Below are positions 35,422 through 46,922 of a DNA stretch of 64,000 bases, in pieces. The notes below the pieces were generated by a model, which saw nothing but the letters and a program-made list of their open reading frames with translations, made no database searches and was not told the origin of the DNA. The translations under genes were made by a program, and so were the position numbers. The stretch spans positions 62,001 to 126,000 of the forward strand of contig NJFT01000048.1 in NCBI GenBank assembly GCA_002221725.1, given 5' to 3'. Each line of letters begins with the position of its first letter. Position 1 is the first letter of the stretch. Origin of the DNA: Scedosporium boydii. Its lineage: Eukaryota; Ascomycota; Sordariomycetes; Microascales; Microascaceae.

Positions 35422-37044
35422 CTATGTAGATTCCTCCTGCCCATCGTAGTACTCCAAAACTGCATCAATCCATCTCCACAGCCGCGCATCTGCCACAAAT
35501 CGCGGGTTCATCTTGGATGCTAAAACTACCTTGCGCGCTATCGCCAGTCTCCTGACCCCAACTACGTCAAAGTACTCCTTTTCCTCCTTCTGAATCTTGC
35601 TTTCGGACTCGTCATCGGCAGCGAGTTCGCTGGCTAGCACGAGGGCTTCCCGCGTCGTGCTTCGTGTTGCCAAAGTAGCAGCTAGGGTATTAGTGTCATC
35701 TTCTTCATCTCCAGGGGTTATGGGTTCCTGAGCGAGTGCCCAGAGTGCCTCCAAGTGGTGGTAATCTTGTAAAGCGTCCAGCTTCACCAGGGTCGTGAAT
35801 CGTGATACCATCTGGCCAACCTTCCAGTCATCGGACTCGATTACACCCTTCTTATTCTCACCCTCGAAGCCGGAGCGGAAGGCGCTTACCAGGGGTAAAT
35901 CTAACACCAAATCCCTGGAGTGTGGGAGGCCCGGGGTGGCGAGCAGCTGGGCCGGCGGAACAGTAGAAGAGAACGCCCAGTAATGACACACGTGATGTTC
36001 AAGTCCTCATCAACGAAGAGGTTCTGGACGCTGAGATCGTGGTGGTAGAGGGGGAAGCCGGGGGTCAACTGGTCGATAGGACGGATCATATGGGGGATGA
36101 TGGAGTCTCGAAGGACGTCGCTCGCGAGGCAATATTGCAATCGATTTACGCTCGATTCTACTATCCCTTCAAGGGTCGCGAAGTCATTCCAGCGATCGGT
36201 CGCGGTGTAGTATTTGGCGTAGGTCGGATATTCTTGCGGGACGGGGATGGGCGCACGAAGGACATGGTGGCCCATTGGAAGTTCCTCGGCATGTCGCCGA
36301 AGTGCTGTGGCGAGAGAGAGGTAATAGTCCTCTTCACTAGAGAATGGGCCACGTGGGAGATCCTCAATCGTTTCGTGGGACGAGAGGATGTGTCCCGGGG
36401 AAAGACATTCGCCGATGTAATAGCCCTCGTCACCCTCGAAGAGTGATCCTACTGAAGGGAAACGAAGGCTAAATAGCTGGCGAGCGTAGCACCCAAGCTG
36501 TCGCATAATCTTTCCTTTCTCCTCTGTTGACAAAACTCGTTCCGGCGTCGAAAACCCTTTCACCTTAGGGAGTTCATGTGTATATATTCGCCAGTCGAAT
36601 ATCCCAAGGGGATGGCCACCGGCCTTGCTCATTAGGATATATGGAATTCCGATATCATTTTCGTGGGAGAGGCTGGCAGCTGTTAGCTCAAGACACTACA
36701 TGTACTAAGGCTTGAAGAAAATACCAGTAATGGAAAACCTCTGGTACAGGAATAGAGGTGTGCTCCCGGATGTATTTCAAGGTAGCGGCCTCACTAGCCA
36801 GGAGACGGCCAGCGGCATCCCCTTGAAGAGCAGCAGCATATCTCGACGATGGAGCCCGAAAACCCCACTCTACGCCATCATCGAACTCAAGAAATATCAC
36901 AAAGTTGAAAGCTCCTGATTTGGGTGATTGAGACTCGTTACAGGTACACCCTCGACCTCGGAGCTGTTCCACTAATTTGAGAAGGTGCCGAAGGTTGAAG
37001 TCGGCATAGAAGTAGATGTCCCTCTTCCGGCACGAAGAGGCCAT
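35422..37044 (-). pseudogene. Aminoglycoside-phosphotransferase-like kinase, frameshifted
   Basis: Exon 1 is 37044-36725 (start MASSCRKRDIYFYADFN). A GTATTT donor, GCTAAC branch and GCCAG acceptor lead to exon 2 from 36672. The reading continues as a typical fungal APH/choline-kinase-like protein: SEAATLKYIREHTSIPVPEV, IGIPYILMSKAGGHPL and the catalytic loop YHHDLSVQNLFVDEDLNITC at about residue 320. Right after this the frame breaks at about 35979-35985. The motif should read I-D-W, but one base is missing, so the sequence gives I-T-G. The remaining about 185 residues are intact in the next frame (WAFSSTVPPAQ onward) to a stop at 35422. No splice signals explain the shift. The Asp of this motif binds metal in the family, so a true frameshift would kill the enzyme. 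An assembly error is the main alternative. Confidence 0.8.
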
Positions 37045-37698
37045 TTCCGATTTATACCATCCAGCCTTATCGGGCTAAGAGACCGTCTGCTTCCCGCACA
37101 GGTTCGGGTAGCCCCCTTCCAGAAACTTAGCCAGGATATAAGCCAGGGAAGACATCTAGGAGTTGCTGGCATTCCGGCTTTATGAAGGGCGTTCGTTCAT
37201 TTAACGCCGTGGTGGAGAAAAAAAAAAACGGGGGAAGAGGAAGAAAAGGAGGTATCCCTTTCCTGCCCAAGTCGTTGATTGTGGCTGAGAAGTAGAGAGG
37301 GCGGCTGCCTAATGAGCTCTCCCTGTTGCCTGGGATAATGTTGCAGTATAATGGCAAAGACCTCAGTTAGCTGCATGTAGTCACTCGGCAAACAATTTTG
37401 AACCCGACACAAGCAGCATGTTCTCCTCTACTCCTTAGAGGTAAGAAACTTCCGACATATATACGAGTCATCTGACATCTGACACTGGCTAGGAATTTAA
37501 CAAGTACCAGCGGCCCCGGCGGAAGGGGCGATAGTGTGTACGATTTGTTTCCATCGCCAATTTTATTATGATAGGAATGCGATCCCTCTTCATACTTCAC
37601 TGACTTAATGCCGGTGGCCACTCAGATGAACTAAAGCATACGAGGGCAAAGCGCAAACGATGCTAACGTAGTCCCACTAGTAACATGAGGTAACCTGC
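37045..37698. other. Intergenic
   Basis: Upstream of the kinase-like pseudogene. No coding sequence recognised. It includes a short A/T-rich tract near 37220. Confidence 0.45.
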
Positions 37699-37869
37699 CT
37701 TGGGGTCGTGCTTGGCCAAGGCAAGTACGAAGAGGCTGAAGCGATACAGCGCGAGGCGCTTGCTCTGAATGAGAAGGTGCTGGGCCGCGACCATCCCGAT
37801 ACGCTTACGAGTATGAATAGCCTCGGGGTTGTGCTTGAGAGCCTAGGCAAGTACAAAGAAGCTAGGTAG
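37699..37869 (+). pseudogene. TPR repeat fragment (NLR / kinesin-light-chain type)
   Basis: An open stretch of 56 codons ending in TAG reads as almost two tetratricopeptide repeats: LGVVLGQGKYEEAEAIQREA, LALNEKVLGRDHPDTLTSMN and SLGVVLESLGKYKEAR. This is the TPR_10/TPR_12 type found at the C-termini of fungal NACHT- or NB-ARC-type receptors. No start codon in context, no flanking repeats and no partner exon are visible, so it is a remnant. Confidence 0.75.
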
Positions 37870-38189
37870 GTTAGGGAGGTGTGTAAGGTCGTTTCGGGCT
37901 CATGGGTTGATGGGGGTTTCCCTAGGGTTTCATTTTCTTTGCAGACAGAGGGTTCTATGGATGCAGGCAAATATTTATTCCCTTCTGGTATACAATTCAA
38001 TTCAATCCGAGAATAGATAATTGTTCGAAGATGTTACTAGAGCCTTCTCGAATGTCAACACCTAAGAACAAATGAACATTCTTGGGCTGTAGGCATACAG
38101 CGGATTGACTGAGGAACGACCACCCGACGGGATTTCTTTCTGGATGATCCTTGCAGGGGATCGTCGCCTGGGATTTGATCGGTGCTGTT

Positions 38190-38340
38190 GAGGGGACGTG
38201 TGTAAACACGACTGCCTTCTTCTACTGTGAGCCTTTAGGCTCTGCTGGACCTCTCTTTGTTGCTAACGCCAGCACAACAGTTACTTCCGGCTTCAACATC
38301 GTGACCGATATCTGGATCCTCGTTCTGCCCATCAGCACGC
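38190..38340 (+). pseudogene. Possible fragment of a rhodopsin-like (Pth11-type) membrane protein
   Basis: In one frame the sequence gives [14 protein letters not shown] and then [18 protein letters not shown], similar to the fifth-to-sixth membrane-span region of fungal rhodopsin-domain (Pth11-like) integral membrane proteins. It is fused in frame to the unrelated NACHT fragment that follows, and has no start or neighbouring spans. The match is short, so the call is tentative. Confidence 0.4.
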
Positions 38341-38369
38341 CCGCATCAACAATGCTACTGCCGTACTGC

Positions 38370-38750
38370 AGGGCCTACTTTATATATGGCATGGTGGGCA
38401 CTGGAAAGTCTACTATCTCTCGTACTGTCGCCCAGACTTTTTCAGAGATGAACAAGCTTGCCGCTAGCTTCTTCTTCAAGAGGGACGAAGGTGACCGTAG
38501 CATATAGCCAAGTTCTTCATTACGATTGCCGCCCAACTTGCCCCACGAGAACCCGCTGTTGCACTGCATATTCGAAACTCGTCGACGCAGACCCCAGCGT
38601 CTGGGAAGGCAGGACACTAGACTTATTAGAGTCACGATTACCAAAGAAGGACGAGGTCCAGCCCCTTTCACCATGGAAAGCCCTACTCCCTAGCCGTCGT
38701 CGGCTCAAACAGGCAAGGGAGTGAACCAACAGCACACGCGAACAGGAGGA
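38370..38750 (+). pseudogene. NACHT (NLR-type NTPase) fragment, frameshifted
   Basis: The P-loop region [19 protein letters not shown] is followed by [15 protein letters not shown], the signature start of fungal NACHT-type NLR NTPase domains. The frame then stops at 38505-38507. The expected continuation is found in another frame as AKFFITIAAQLAPREPAVAL, and then in a third as DADPSVWEGRTLDLLESRLP. At least two frameshifts and one stop are therefore present. Walker B and the rest of the protein are absent. It is a decayed receptor gene fragment. Confidence 0.78.
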
Positions 38751-40264
38751 TCAAAGACCCGAATGATTCTTATCCGACGCCGTCATCACGGCCAGGTCCA
38801 CCATTCCAAGTGATTGTCCTACCACTAGCTGATAAGGACCGTCCTAATAACACATGCTCCTAGGCCACTCGAAAGCCTCTTCGAGTCAATCGAAATGTCG
38901 GTCAAAGCAATACACAGACATCACAAGTCCCTTATCTCCCCATTTAGCCAGGCAATCGCTGCGCGCATTACCGCCGAGACCGCCGCGGACACCGCTCCCG
39001 ATGTAAGACCAGCAACAGCCGCCTCACATTATCGACATGGCCGAAATGTATCTTCACCATCCTTCGCCGCCTGTATTGCGTTACCCTCGCAGGTTCTGCA
39101 GTCTTCGATGGCCTTACGCTCGCAGTCTTCGATGGCCATTCTGAGATTAAATTGTCTGTAAGGATCAGTAAATATGACATTGTAAGTTGAATTATTGTTG
39201 ATGACTTACGTGAGGGAGAGGAGAGTAAGAGTACCCGTTCTGTAGGTTATTTAGGCCAGTTGTAGGCTAATCAACGGTGGGGGAATTCGAGGAGGAGTAG
39301 AGGAGACTATGGCAGCATTCGAGTGCGGCCTTCTCGCATTCAAATACTGCTATAACTGTGGTCGCTAGCAGACAGCGCACTCAGGACCAGGCTACAGCCT
39401 GCCTGTCAAACGGTCGTTTTCATACACCCTCATAGACGAGATGCATATGCAATGGTTATATCTGCTGAGGGATATGCTGGGCAAAGCCCAGCCATCATCC
39501 AATTTACATGTGGCAGCTCTTGGTTGGATCGAGCTTCAGAAACAGACAACAAGTATCAGGATGTGCTCTCAAGCACGGAGGCGTTGGTTTATACGGAAAT
39601 CGCGCCTTCGGTCTTCTTACTAGATTCATCCTGCTTAGCCTTAAGTTATGTCTTACACTTGTCATTACGAGGGGGGAACTGGTTCGCCAAGATCTATCGA
39701 TCACACTATTGAACATTACCGCTATAGCATGTTTGTGCCCATACCTTGGTTTGTATTGCCGAAGAAGGTGAGATGACCCAGCGCAGAGTTCACAACTAGT
39801 AGCGCTTTAAAAGTTTAAGCCATGAACACATCAGGATACCCACCCAAGACTCCAAGTGCCTATAACTGATGCTCTCCGCCATGCGACGGCGCTTCAAACC
39901 ACGACTTAGTACCCAGCGTGACTCTGTTTCGTGAAGAATCCCTCGCATCCTCCGCCACCAGACACCCCTCCGGGTTGTACCCGCTTCGATTTCCAAGGTT
40001 TCTGGCAAGACCAGACTTCTTGCACTATACATTCGCCTACCGTTTTGTTCATAATCTTGGCCTTTCAGGTCCGTCACCCAGTCGATGCACCATGAGGCCT
40101 ATCCAAAGCATCTCCCGAAGGATGGGCCCTTGTTCGAAGACCGCTCCTGTCCTCTGAAACCGAGACGTAAGCGGGCCCGAGTGACTCGTGAAGCAATGTA
40201 AAAGCTTGTTGTAGCGTGGTGGCCGCTGAGAGAAAATATTGAGAAAAAAGATTGATGGTATTAC
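38751..40264. other. Degenerate sequence, unassigned
   Basis: Short open frames occur on both strands, for example at 38895-39161, 39452-39712 and 39796-40077, but none matches a family I know. A short near-repeat, GCAGTCTTCGATGGCC, occurs twice at about 39099-39140. The region is probably decayed coding sequence continuing from the NLR remnants. Confidence 0.4.
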
Positions 40265-40425
40265 CTAGTTCTGTGTGTTGCAGTTTGAGCATCTACATTC
40301 CTTTCTGACACTCTGATTGCAACCACTGGCCGCACAGATGACACTTGCTGTGCCACAGAATGTGCATTCGTGTCCATTACCGACCAATCAGTTGCAGCGA
40401 GTACAACCCGTGTTGAACGTGGTAT
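40265..40425 (-). pseudogene. Cysteine-rich fragment
   Basis: One minus-strand frame ends at 40265 and reads GHECTFCGTASVICAASGCN followed by QSVRKECRCSNCNTQN. Upstream, after one in-frame TGA, comes NTGCTRCN. That is about ten cysteines and one histidine in some 50 residues, mostly in CxxC or CxC pairs, like a zinc-binding tail. The in-frame stop and lack of a start suggest a remnant, though a missed intron cannot be excluded. I do not recognise the family. Confidence 0.4.
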
Positions 40426-40720
40426 GATAGCCAGGCTAGAGCCTGCTGCTTTATATAGGACACCCACCCTAATATACTTGCGCAACCAGCATCCAAAGAG
40501 GCCTACTCCGAGCAATCTACCACATAGTCTACAGCCTGCTCAAAGAGCAACAATCCAATCTGCAGGCGAATTTGCACTTTGTGTCCCTTATGATCAACAT
40601 AGACCAACGAGAAAAGTAGGAGTTCGTATTAATCTAGGAAGGTCTCATGCAGCATAGGTCTTGATGCAGAAGCTCGATCGTCTCAGCGCGGAAATCCGTC
40701 AACTCCTGCCTTTGCAATAC

Positions 40721-41944
40721 CTAAGCACTGATCATACGTAGCATGTCGTCGGAAAATCTGTTCTCTACTCCGACTTTTCCCTTTGGCTCTAGTTTGATAT
40801 CAGAAATGATATCGTTACCGTCCCCACCCTCTGTCTCACTCCAGGGCGCATCCTCGTCTAGATCAAGCTCGTTATCATCATCGGATGACGGAAAGACACT
40901 CTCATCTTGTGTTGTATCATCTGCGCCACGTTTTCTCTTCTTCCCTCGCGTGGAGACAGAACGCCGCCCGCCACCGCCGTAAAGACGTCGAAGTTCCGTC
41001 GTAGTGAGCCTCTCGGTGTTGTACTCCGCCTCGCCTTTATCGTTGTAGGAAAGACGAATAACCCTTCGCGCAGGGCCGGAGGTGACGAACGGCTTGACCT
41101 GCAACACTATAGCCCAGGCAAAACGAGCGAAAAGGTGAGGGCGGGAGCGTGGGTGGAGATGCCGTACAATAATGTTATGGTAGGTCGGCCACAGTTCAGC
41201 TGCCGGCATAGAAAGAATACACGACACGTATTGAGAGGCCGCCTCCTTGCTGCCGGTTTCGGCGATATCAGGGACAAATGCAAACCACTTATCGTCAAAA
41301 CATTTGTGCAGATCTTTTCTCAGAGGGAGGATGTTTGCCTCATCGTCAATGTTCTTTTCGGCTCCATATCGCACCATACCATTGTTGGCAAACCAATCTT
41401 CTTCCTCCTTTGGAATCAGATGTGCCCTCTTAATGGCGTAAGAAACATTGGTTATGCCACAGCGACTGGTCGTGCGATCATCCGATCCCAAGGTGTCTGT
41501 CCATGAGTCCGGGATACGGTGATGTGGAAATTGCCAATCTTGGAAGCTTGGGACGATGGGGTATTCGTCTAATAACAAACATTAGCGAAAAATGTGCGAA
41601 CGTATTGACCGGCCGCTTTCCGTACCAAGATCGGGGATTCTAAAATAATACTTGCTCTCGGTCAACAAACCGTCCGGGCTTGTGGTCACACGGTGCTGGC
41701 CATCTCTGTCCAATGTCAAGTAACCAGCATCGAAGGAGTTTCCGGTCACTATCTGACAGGCAAGCAGGATCACCCAATGGCGCACACCCAATGCGTCTGA
41801 ATCCCTTACTTTTTCGACCCGGGGGAAGGACAACAGGTTGTTTGAGTACTCGGGGTAACCTGGGTGATGGATCCAGATTTCATCCATTGAGAGTTTAGCA
41901 GGCGGCAACTCCGCAAGGAGTCGGGGGGAAACGTCCACGGCCAT
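40721..41944 (-). CDS. HNH-endonuclease-domain protein (fungal HNH_2 type), two exons
   Basis: Exons 41944-41626 and 41568-40721; the GTACGG donor and TTATTAG acceptor join in phase 1 as RIPDLDEYPIVPSFQDW. The product is 388 aa. The nuclease-like core is CGITNVSYAIKRAHLIPKEE ... NILPLRKDLHKCFDDKWFAF, matching the pattern C-x-IT ... AHL-P ... DLH-x-x-FD of fungal HNH_2 proteins. The N-terminal 100 residues form a separate conserved part. The C-terminal 80 residues are low complexity: a Gly/Arg/Lys-rich basic patch (GGGGRRSVSTRGKKRKRG) that could be a nuclear signal, then an acidic stretch. These proteins are numerous in filamentous fungi and their role is unknown. The start is the first ATG in frame. 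The gene is divergent from the dehydrogenase. Confidence 0.82.
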
Positions 41945-42586
41945 GCTGTATGCTGAATCTTGTGGTGGATGCGTGTATTCTGGCTGAGATGAGGATGGCC
42001 AGGATGGGAAATATTGATGGAGGTATGAGGGATGAGGATAGGGTGTGAGGAAGGGAGGGGAACATGAAGAACCTGGAGGAAGAAGGTTGAAGATAAACTC
42101 TGGAATGCATCATTGATGGAAACCTCGACCGAGGAAAGAGCTCCCACGCCATGATCGCTCCTTCTCCATTACTTCACACTTTCACTTTGAGGAAACAACA
42201 CGGAGTCACTCTCTGCGACTGACATAATAAGTGCGGAAGAAAAACACACAGAGATAAATAATGTCCCGTATGTACACAAGGAAGTAAATAAATGGTAAAA
42301 CTAGAAAAAAAATACAAACTAGAATGATAATAGTAGTAACCCCGAGAAACAGTAAACTTTCAAACTGAGGTGTTGACTTGACCTAGAAATGCTTGGAGAG
42401 TAGAAGGAACAATTGAAGTGGAAGTGTCGTCCATGAGATGATCTCATCAGCGGATCACGTGCAGTCCCTGGACGTCAGGTTGAGAATTTCCAAGCAATTC
42501 AATTGCAATCGACCCCACTACAAAGCAAACCCCAGCACATCTCAACCTCACTTATCTCCAGGAACACAAAGTTACCTCAGCTCAGA
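41945..42586. promoter_or_regulatory. Divergent promoter region, HNH protein / dehydrogenase
   Basis: About 640 bases between two divergent starts, so both promoters should be here. It is A-rich in the middle (42240-42330). No defined binding site is claimed. Confidence 0.4.
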
Positions 42587-43551
42587 ATGTCTTCAAAAGT
42601 AATTATTATTACGGGCGCTAGCCGAGGCATCGGACTAGCAGTCGCTAAATGGCTATTAAACTCATCCCACCGCGTAGTGGTTACAGCACGGTCCCGGGAC
42701 CCCTTGGAATCGCTCAAGGCGGATTACCCGGGTCGTGTTGAATTTGTAGCTGGTGACATAACAGCCCCAGAGGCAAGAAGAACAGAATTTCCTGAGATAT
42801 TGCTCCAGTCCGCTCCGTTGTAGCGTCTACCATGACCGATAACACTAACAGCAAGCGTAGATTGGCAGGAAACTGACCTCGCTCGCCATCAACTCATTCG
42901 GTCAGCTCGACGGCTTGGTGGTAAACCACGGAGTCCTAGCTCCTATTGCCCGAGTCGAGGACGCTAGCCTGGAGGAATGGAAGAAGCTCTACGACATCAA
43001 CTTCTTCAGCGCACTAGGCCTAGTACGTACTTCCAGGTCCTCATTCCAATTGGAAGACACTAACAGCCCATATTATAGCTCAAAGAAGCCATTCCTGAAC
43101 TGCGCAAGTCCAAAGGTTGCGTGGCGTGGGTATCCTCGGGAGCAGCGGTATCCTGCTACACGGCATGGGGTGCGTACGGAAGCTCCAAGGCCGCCCTTCA
43201 TTCCCTCACCGGACACCTTGCGGTGGAGGAACCCGATATTACGAGCGTCAGCTTCAGTCCCGGGCGAGTGGACACCGACATGCAGCGCCTAATCCGCGAG
43301 GCTGGCGACGCGATGAAGCCCAGCGACTTGCAAGGCTTTAAGGATGCCTTCGAGAAGGGCGACTTGTTGAAACCAGAGGTGCCAGGGCATACGATAGCAC
43401 GCTTTGTGGTCAACCCGCGGCGAGACTTCACCGGAAAGTTCTTGAAGTGCGTAGCCCCACCGAGAATATCAGATGCTGACATGCGCGGATTACTGCTAAC
43501 AACGAGAATAGGGTGACGGGGCCAGAGCTGGCTCCCTATAGAGACGAATAA
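42587..43551 (+). CDS. Short-chain dehydrogenase/reductase (IRC24/YIR035C-like), four exons
   Basis: Exons 42587-42772, 42861-43022, 43079-43446 and 43512-43551 give 251 aa. The cofactor motif TGASRGIG is at the N-terminus, followed by NHGV, the catalytic Ser in WVSSGAAVSC and the YGSSKAA Tyr/Lys pair, then SPGRVDTDM. These features make it a classical SDR, probably NADPH-dependent from the Arg in VVTARSRD. It resembles yeast IRC24/YIR035C-type benzil or diketone reductases, so a cytosolic carbonyl reductase is likely. Intron 1 has a GC donor: PE is followed by GCAAGA, and only this junction joins DITAPE to IGRKLTSLAINSFGQLDG. Introns 2 and 3 use GTACGT and GTGCGT. The last junction gives GKFLKVTGPELAPYRDE. 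Confidence 0.9.
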
Positions 43552-45234
43552 AGACCTGTTTCAGACTTTGCGCGGGTTAGCTTTGGTCCTTAAATATATT
43601 GTAGATAGACAGGAGAAAGGACAAAGAACAAGGGTCAAGTCAGACGAAAGATGAAAAGCTCGATTTTTAATCCACACGTGAATTTCAGTATTAGCATGGA
43701 AATCGGGTTGCATCATGAACCAAATATATCAATAGACAGAAAGAAAGCCAGTTTTTGCCCTACCTTACATGAAGATGAAGAGTTTCCATGATCAGCGTCA
43801 AGTCTTCCATGGAGCCACCGGGTCTTGAGCAGGATCATGACACCACTATTTGAGACTAGAATTAGTATCGAAGGCCTCTTCGGATGGTCCATGGAAAACT
43901 CGTGCCAGCCGGAAGAGGTTGATCAGGCTTCATGAATCCGTCATCAAATAATCGGTATTTGATAGCACATTGAAGAATTCTTCGACATCATGTGGTTTCC
44001 GGCTGTGAGACGTAGCAAGACCGGGAGACGCTTACAGGAACAGGCCGCCATCGTAGGCTTCGTTCTGAGAACTTGAAACGAGTTAGCTTTATCCTCGTAG
44101 GGTATCCGGTTACAATGACAGGGTTCGAAAGCACCATCAGAAACGTCTGTTTGGCTTGACAAGTCGATCACCACAGAGGCCGCAGCCTCGTAAGCCTGGG
44201 GCGACAACATATCTCATCATGTAGTGCGTCGAGCGTGGAACAAGGGATTCAAGAAGGATTGCCTACCTGAATGAGGCTCCCAAGAGCTTGCCAGGATAGC
44301 AGTCGGTTAGCGGGAATGCCAGGAGTAGCAAACAAATAAACGAGCCATCCTTTCAAAGGATACACGGACGGAAGCCGCGTGAGCAAAGAATTAGGTTCTC
44401 CTTCGAGCACACCGTTGAAGGGAAAGCTTTGAGGCTCTGCTATGGAAGCGAAGGAAGAAGAAAAAATTGGCTTCGAAGAAAAAAAGCTGCAACGAAATCT
44501 CTTTTATTGGACTGGAGACCATTGTGGCCCGTGCGCGATCACCCTTTGAGGCTCTCTGCCCCACCAACATTTTCATCTTAGCCACTTGACGCCACCTGAA
44601 AACAGGCAAACAGGTCACACAGACCAGGCAGCTGCCCCAAAATCTCTCCCAATGAGTCCCAAGGTTTTGGAGTCCCTTTGTAGTTTGTACATTGTAGCCG
44701 GGGGGCGCCCAAATTGATCTGAAGGCGTCTCCAACTTTAAAAGCTCGGGGCCCCTCACACACATTTTCGCGAGTCTGATAGCTCCCCTCGAATCTCGTTT
44801 CCTGTACTACATCAATAACCTTTTTCGACATTTCATCAGAGCAACCGGACGCGTCCAGGCCGACATAATATCGAATCATTACGTTCTTAACTAACGAGGC
44901 GAAAAGAAGAAGAAAAGAAAAGGAAAAAAAAAAGGAAAAAAAAAAAACTCCAAACTGCGAGGACGTTTTTTATTCCTGTCGAGGGAGCTTGTTGGGAATT
45001 CGGGGACCGTTTTTTTCCAAAGGAGTGCATATTATTTTCTTTTTTCCTCTCCTCCCTCCCAGTGCCTCTGACCCCAAGGTCCCCTTTCTTCACCCACACC
45101 CACGGATCCTTGCTATCTCGCGTCGCCCGAGGACGCTACAGGCCCCGCAGTCGACGCTACCCAATAGTGTTGTCCTCTGGGAAGCTACCGGCAGCCACTA
45201 CGACGACCAGAGGCGGTTGCTGGAATCCTTTATG
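43552..45234. other. Intergenic
   Basis: About 1.7 kb between the dehydrogenase and NCB2. A 162-codon minus-strand frame at 44391-44879 is open but shows no motif and is rich in simple Phe/Arg runs; I do not call it. A- and T-rich tracts at 44910-44950 and 45010-45060 probably belong to the NCB2 promoter and leader. Confidence 0.45.
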
Positions 45235-46238
45235 ATGTCTGATCACGAGTTTACCGGTATGTATGATGTTTGATGTTTGATGTTTCTCTCATCTTTATTG
45301 TCGTCATGAGTCTACGCGTGGCTATCGAGGGTTGGGCCTTCTTGAGTTCAAGCCATGCCGTTGGGCCGCCAGTGGCAGTGGCAGTGGCAGTGGCTCTTGC
45401 GCGTTGCGCTACGTTCCAGGGCTAGTGCGGCTCATTATTGATCGATCCCGACTCCACTTCCACTTACACCCTGCATCCGCCTTCTGCTCCCCTTCCTGCG
45501 CTGCAGCACAGCTCTGTCTCTGCCTTGCCTTCTATAGTCATATTCAAATTGGCTGCACTGGTCCGGGATGGTTTTGTAGCCTCAAACCGCGAGATGGAGT
45601 TCTCTTTTGATCGGCCGGGCCTGGCGGAGGATAATTTCCTCATCCACACACATGCTGCTACAGCGTCGCCCAGGAAGATACCGAATACTAACTTGTACTC
45701 TCCTAGCAAATGACGAGCTCAGCCTTCCCAAGGGTAAGTCGAACGTCTTCTCTCCTTTTCATGAGTTCCATCCGCTAACTCTATCTAGCCACCGTCCAAA
45801 AAATCGTCACTGAGATCCTTCCCCCTTCCAGCGGCTGCAGCTTTTCCAAGGAAGCGCGCGACCTCCTCATAGAATGCTGTGTCGAATTCATCACCCTCAT
45901 CTCCTCCGAAGCCAACGAGATCTCCGAAAAGGAGGCCAAGAAGACGATTGCCTGCGACCACATCACTAAGGCGCTCGAGCAACTTGGCTTCTCTGATTAT
46001 GTGCCCGCCGTCGTAGAGGCGGCGGCTGAGCACAAGGAAGTCCAAAAGGTATGCTTCCTCTTATTCTTTTACTGGGGTTTTTCGAATCTTTTGCCATTGC
46101 CGATTATCATATGCTAACTTAGATTCATAGGGCCGTGAGAAGAGGGGTGATAAACTCGCACAGAGTGGGTTGTCGCTGGAAGAACTGGAGAGGATACAGG
46201 CGGAGCAGTTTGCACAGGCAGCAGCACGACACAGCTAG
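45235..46238 (+). CDS. NCB2: Negative cofactor 2 beta (NC2-beta / Dr1), four exons
   Basis: Exons 45235-45256, 45707-45733, 45789-46048 and 46131-46238 give 138 aa. The tiny first two exons are set by protein similarity: MSDHEFT-ANDELSLPKATVQ. The histone fold follows with VQKIVTEILPP, ARDLLIECCVEFITLISSEA, KKTIACDHITKALEQLGF and YVPAVVEA. The C-terminal helix with LSLEELERIQAEQFAQAAAR is typical of Dr1. NC2-beta pairs with NC2-alpha (Bur6) and binds TBP on promoters, repressing or tuning RNA polymerase II initiation in the nucleus. Splice sites are GTATGT, GTAAGT and GTATGC with TAG acceptors. An extra ATG three bases upstream (45232) could add one Met. Confidence 0.95.
45371..45394 (+). repeat. 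(AGTGGC)4 microsatellite in NCB2 intron 1
   Basis: Four perfect copies of a six-base unit inside the first intron of NCB2. It is probably neutral. Confidence 0.85.
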
Positions 46239-46922
46239 GCGCGTTAGTGCTTGACAGATGGCTCGGTGGGAAATCCAAAAAGACAAACAAATGAAAAATT
46301 CTTCTACGGTTTTTTGTGGGGGACACGGGGCGTCAAGGGGGTTGTTTGCAGGTTTTCGGAGTGTTTTCATCCTTTTGTTCCAAGGCATATATAGCTTTTT
46401 TCTTTTTTTACATTATGGCACGGCGTTGGAAGATGCCTCGTTTTTGGGAGACGAGTGCTTTGTGGAGTACCTAGTTGATGCCTGGTCATGAATTTATGAA
46501 GCTTCGGTCTCGAGTCTGCGGACTTGGGGCTGTCGACTTGAATGTTTCTCTTCTCTCACCCTTGCACAAGCCTCGTGATGGTCTGTGTACGGCTTATCAG
46601 TGACGCTGGTGAGTTTGGCTTAGAGCGAAACCTTGACAAGATCAATTGAGGCAGGCATGTTCTCAAAGTAAATGTAGATTTAAATTGGAGCATTTAAAAA
46701 CCTCCGTCATTTCCACTGTCTCGAGACTCTTCCTCGCCGGGTGGTCCGACTGCAACATCGGATCGAACTGCCCAAACCGCCCAAGCAGCAGCGCGTCTCA
46801 CCTTCGGCGCGGGGCACTTTTTACCCCACCATCAATGACTGAACTTCAGCTTCATATTTTCTTATCTGGCTTCTCTCATCTTCAACAACACCGGAGGTAT
46901 TCTATTCCAAGCCAGAAAAAAG
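46239..46922. other. Intergenic between NCB2 and YSA1-type gene
   Basis: About 680 bases with the NCB2 3' region and the next promoter. No coding sequence recognised. Confidence 0.5.

Noticed and set aside
38151..38507. Reading 38151-38507 as one intact protein
   Set aside because: It fuses a membrane-protein scrap to a NACHT P-loop that continues in other frames, so it is two remnants and not a gene.
43944..44210. 88-codon minus-strand frame
   Set aside because: The surrounding sequence gives no consistent exon chain and no known motif.
44391..44879. 162-codon minus-strand frame
   Set aside because: No recognisable domain and runs of Phe from A-rich DNA; left uncalled for lack of support.
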